Made by a program: the position numbers and the translations under genes | Shown here: one piece after another, positions 5,564 to 6,161 of the stretch | Layout of the letters: every line of letters starts with the position of its first letter | Position numbering within the stretch: position 1 is the first letter of the stretch | Source of the DNA: an uncultured Akkermansia sp. | GTDB taxonomy: Bacteria > Verrucomicrobiota > Verrucomicrobiia > Verrucomicrobiales > Akkermansiaceae | DNA length: 6,161 nucleotides | NCBI GenBank assembly: GCA_900766865.1 | Contig: CAAFXA010000321.1 | Location: 1 to 6,161 of the forward strand | Direction: 5' to 3' | The notes under the pieces: generated by a model | Database searches by the model: none | The model's input: the letters and a program-made list of their open reading frames with translations, nothing else | Told to the model about the DNA's origin: nothing

Positions 5564-6161
5564 ATGAACGCAACAGCAGATTACAAAGTGGCAGACATCT
5601 CCCTGCAGGACTGGGGACGCAAGGAAATCCAGGTATCCGAATACGAAATGCCCGGCCTCATGGCCTGCCGCGAAAAATACGGCGCACAGCAGCCCCTCGC
5701 CGGCGTTCGCATTACCGGCTCGCTGCACATGACCATCCAGACCGCCATCCTCATCGAGACCCTCGTCGCCCTCGGGGCAGATGTGCGCTGGGCCTCCTGC
5801 AACATCTTCTCCACCCAGGACCACGCCGCTGCTGCCATTGCTGCCGCCGGTGTACCTGTCTTTGCCTGGAAGGGCGAAACCCTCACCGAATACTGGGACT
5901 GCACCTGGCAGGCTCTCTGCCACAAGGATGGTAACGGCCCCCAGCTCATTGTGGACGATGGTGGCGATGCCACCCTGCTGCTGCACAAAGGCTACGAAAT
6001 GGAAAACGGCGATAACTGGGTAAACACCCCCTCCGAAAGCGAGGAAGAAAGCGTCATTAAAGCCCTCCTCAAGCGCATCGCCGCAGAGCAGCCCGGCATC
6101 TTCCACCGCTGGATGCCCGAAATCATGGGTGTATCCGAGGAAACCACCACCGGCGTACACC
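5564..6161 (+). CDS. ahcY: Adenosylhomocysteinase (S-adenosyl-L-homocysteine hydrolase), 3' partial
   Basis: A cytosolic NAD-dependent enzyme that splits SAH into homocysteine and adenosine, relieving product inhibition of methyltransferases and feeding the methyl cycle. The window holds the first 199 codons; the family runs to about 430-480 residues, so the NAD-binding domain and C-terminus lie outside. Seen here are [10 protein letters not shown] (H55), the family signature [15 protein letters not shown] (78-92), WKGET and EYWDC (102-113), [10 protein letters not shown] (131-140, D131) and [10 protein letters not shown] (190-199). Residues about 141-188 (GYEMENGD then a Glu-rich stretch) are the insertion of the long bacterial form. 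Ser53 stands where many homologues have Cys. The ATG at 5564 gives the normal N-terminus and lies just after a strong promoter. No methyl-cycle partner gene is visible in the window. Confidence 0.97.
   Translation, partial: MNATADYKVADISLQDWGRKEIQVSEYEMPGLMACREKYGAQQPLAGVRITGSLHMTIQTAILIETLVALGADVRWASCNIFSTQDHAAAAIAAAGVPVFAWKGETLTEYWDCTWQALCHKDGNGPQLIVDDGGDATLLLHKGYEMENGDNWVNTPSESEEESVIKALLKRIAAEQPGIFHRWMPEIMGVSEETTTGVH

Noticed and set aside
5519..6160. Open frame on the - strand opposite ahcY
   Set aside because: ahcY is unmistakable on the + strand and the opposite frame shows no recognisable domain; it also crosses the ahcY promoter.

Overview
The window is a GC-rich, densely coded bacterial segment, probably from a Verrucomicrobiota member related to the gut genus Akkermansia. 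That guess rests on the gene mix (complex I subunits, a Bacteroidetes/Verrucomicrobia-type PepP, a secreted GH20 hexosaminidase, long-form S-adenosylhomocysteine hydrolase), on starts with weak or no Shine-Dalgarno sequence, and on remembered family resemblance. It is an inference, not a database result.

Layout. Bases 1-2247 (+ strand) look like the end of one transcription unit: nuoB (5' end cut off), nuoC, a secreted RbsD/FucU-like protein, and a 100-residue RNase III-domain protein of Mini-III type, closed by a strong hairpin terminator. nuoD, the usual gene after nuoC, is absent. Bases 2268-5479 (- strand) hold two separately promoted genes: an exported GH20 beta-N-acetylhexosaminidase, transcribed first, and then a cytosolic Xaa-Pro aminopeptidase. 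About 270 bases between them are packed with palindromes, a REP/BIME-like element. From 5564 on, the + strand carries ahcY, cut off by the window end. It diverges from the hexosaminidase gene through a compact region with back-to-back promoters.

Biology. NuoB and NuoC belong to the peripheral arm of NADH:quinone oxidoreductase. The hexosaminidase would release terminal GlcNAc/GalNAc from glycans outside the cytoplasm, PepP trims peptides with proline in second position, and AhcY removes the methylation by-product SAH. No single pathway joins all of them.

The most unusual points are: (i) an RbsD/FucU-fold protein with a signal peptide that has lost the catalytic His, sitting directly behind nuoC; (ii) a cysteine-enriched N2-cluster loop in NuoB; (iii) a very short Mini-III-like protein; (iv) three predicted promoters that each place the transcription start within a few bases of the start codon, suggesting leaderless or near-leaderless mRNAs; (v) an Asp-to-Asn change in the GH20 active site at the position that differs between human HexA and HexB; (vi) the palindromic intergenic element. 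No CRISPR array, tRNA, rRNA, insertion sequence or phage gene was seen.
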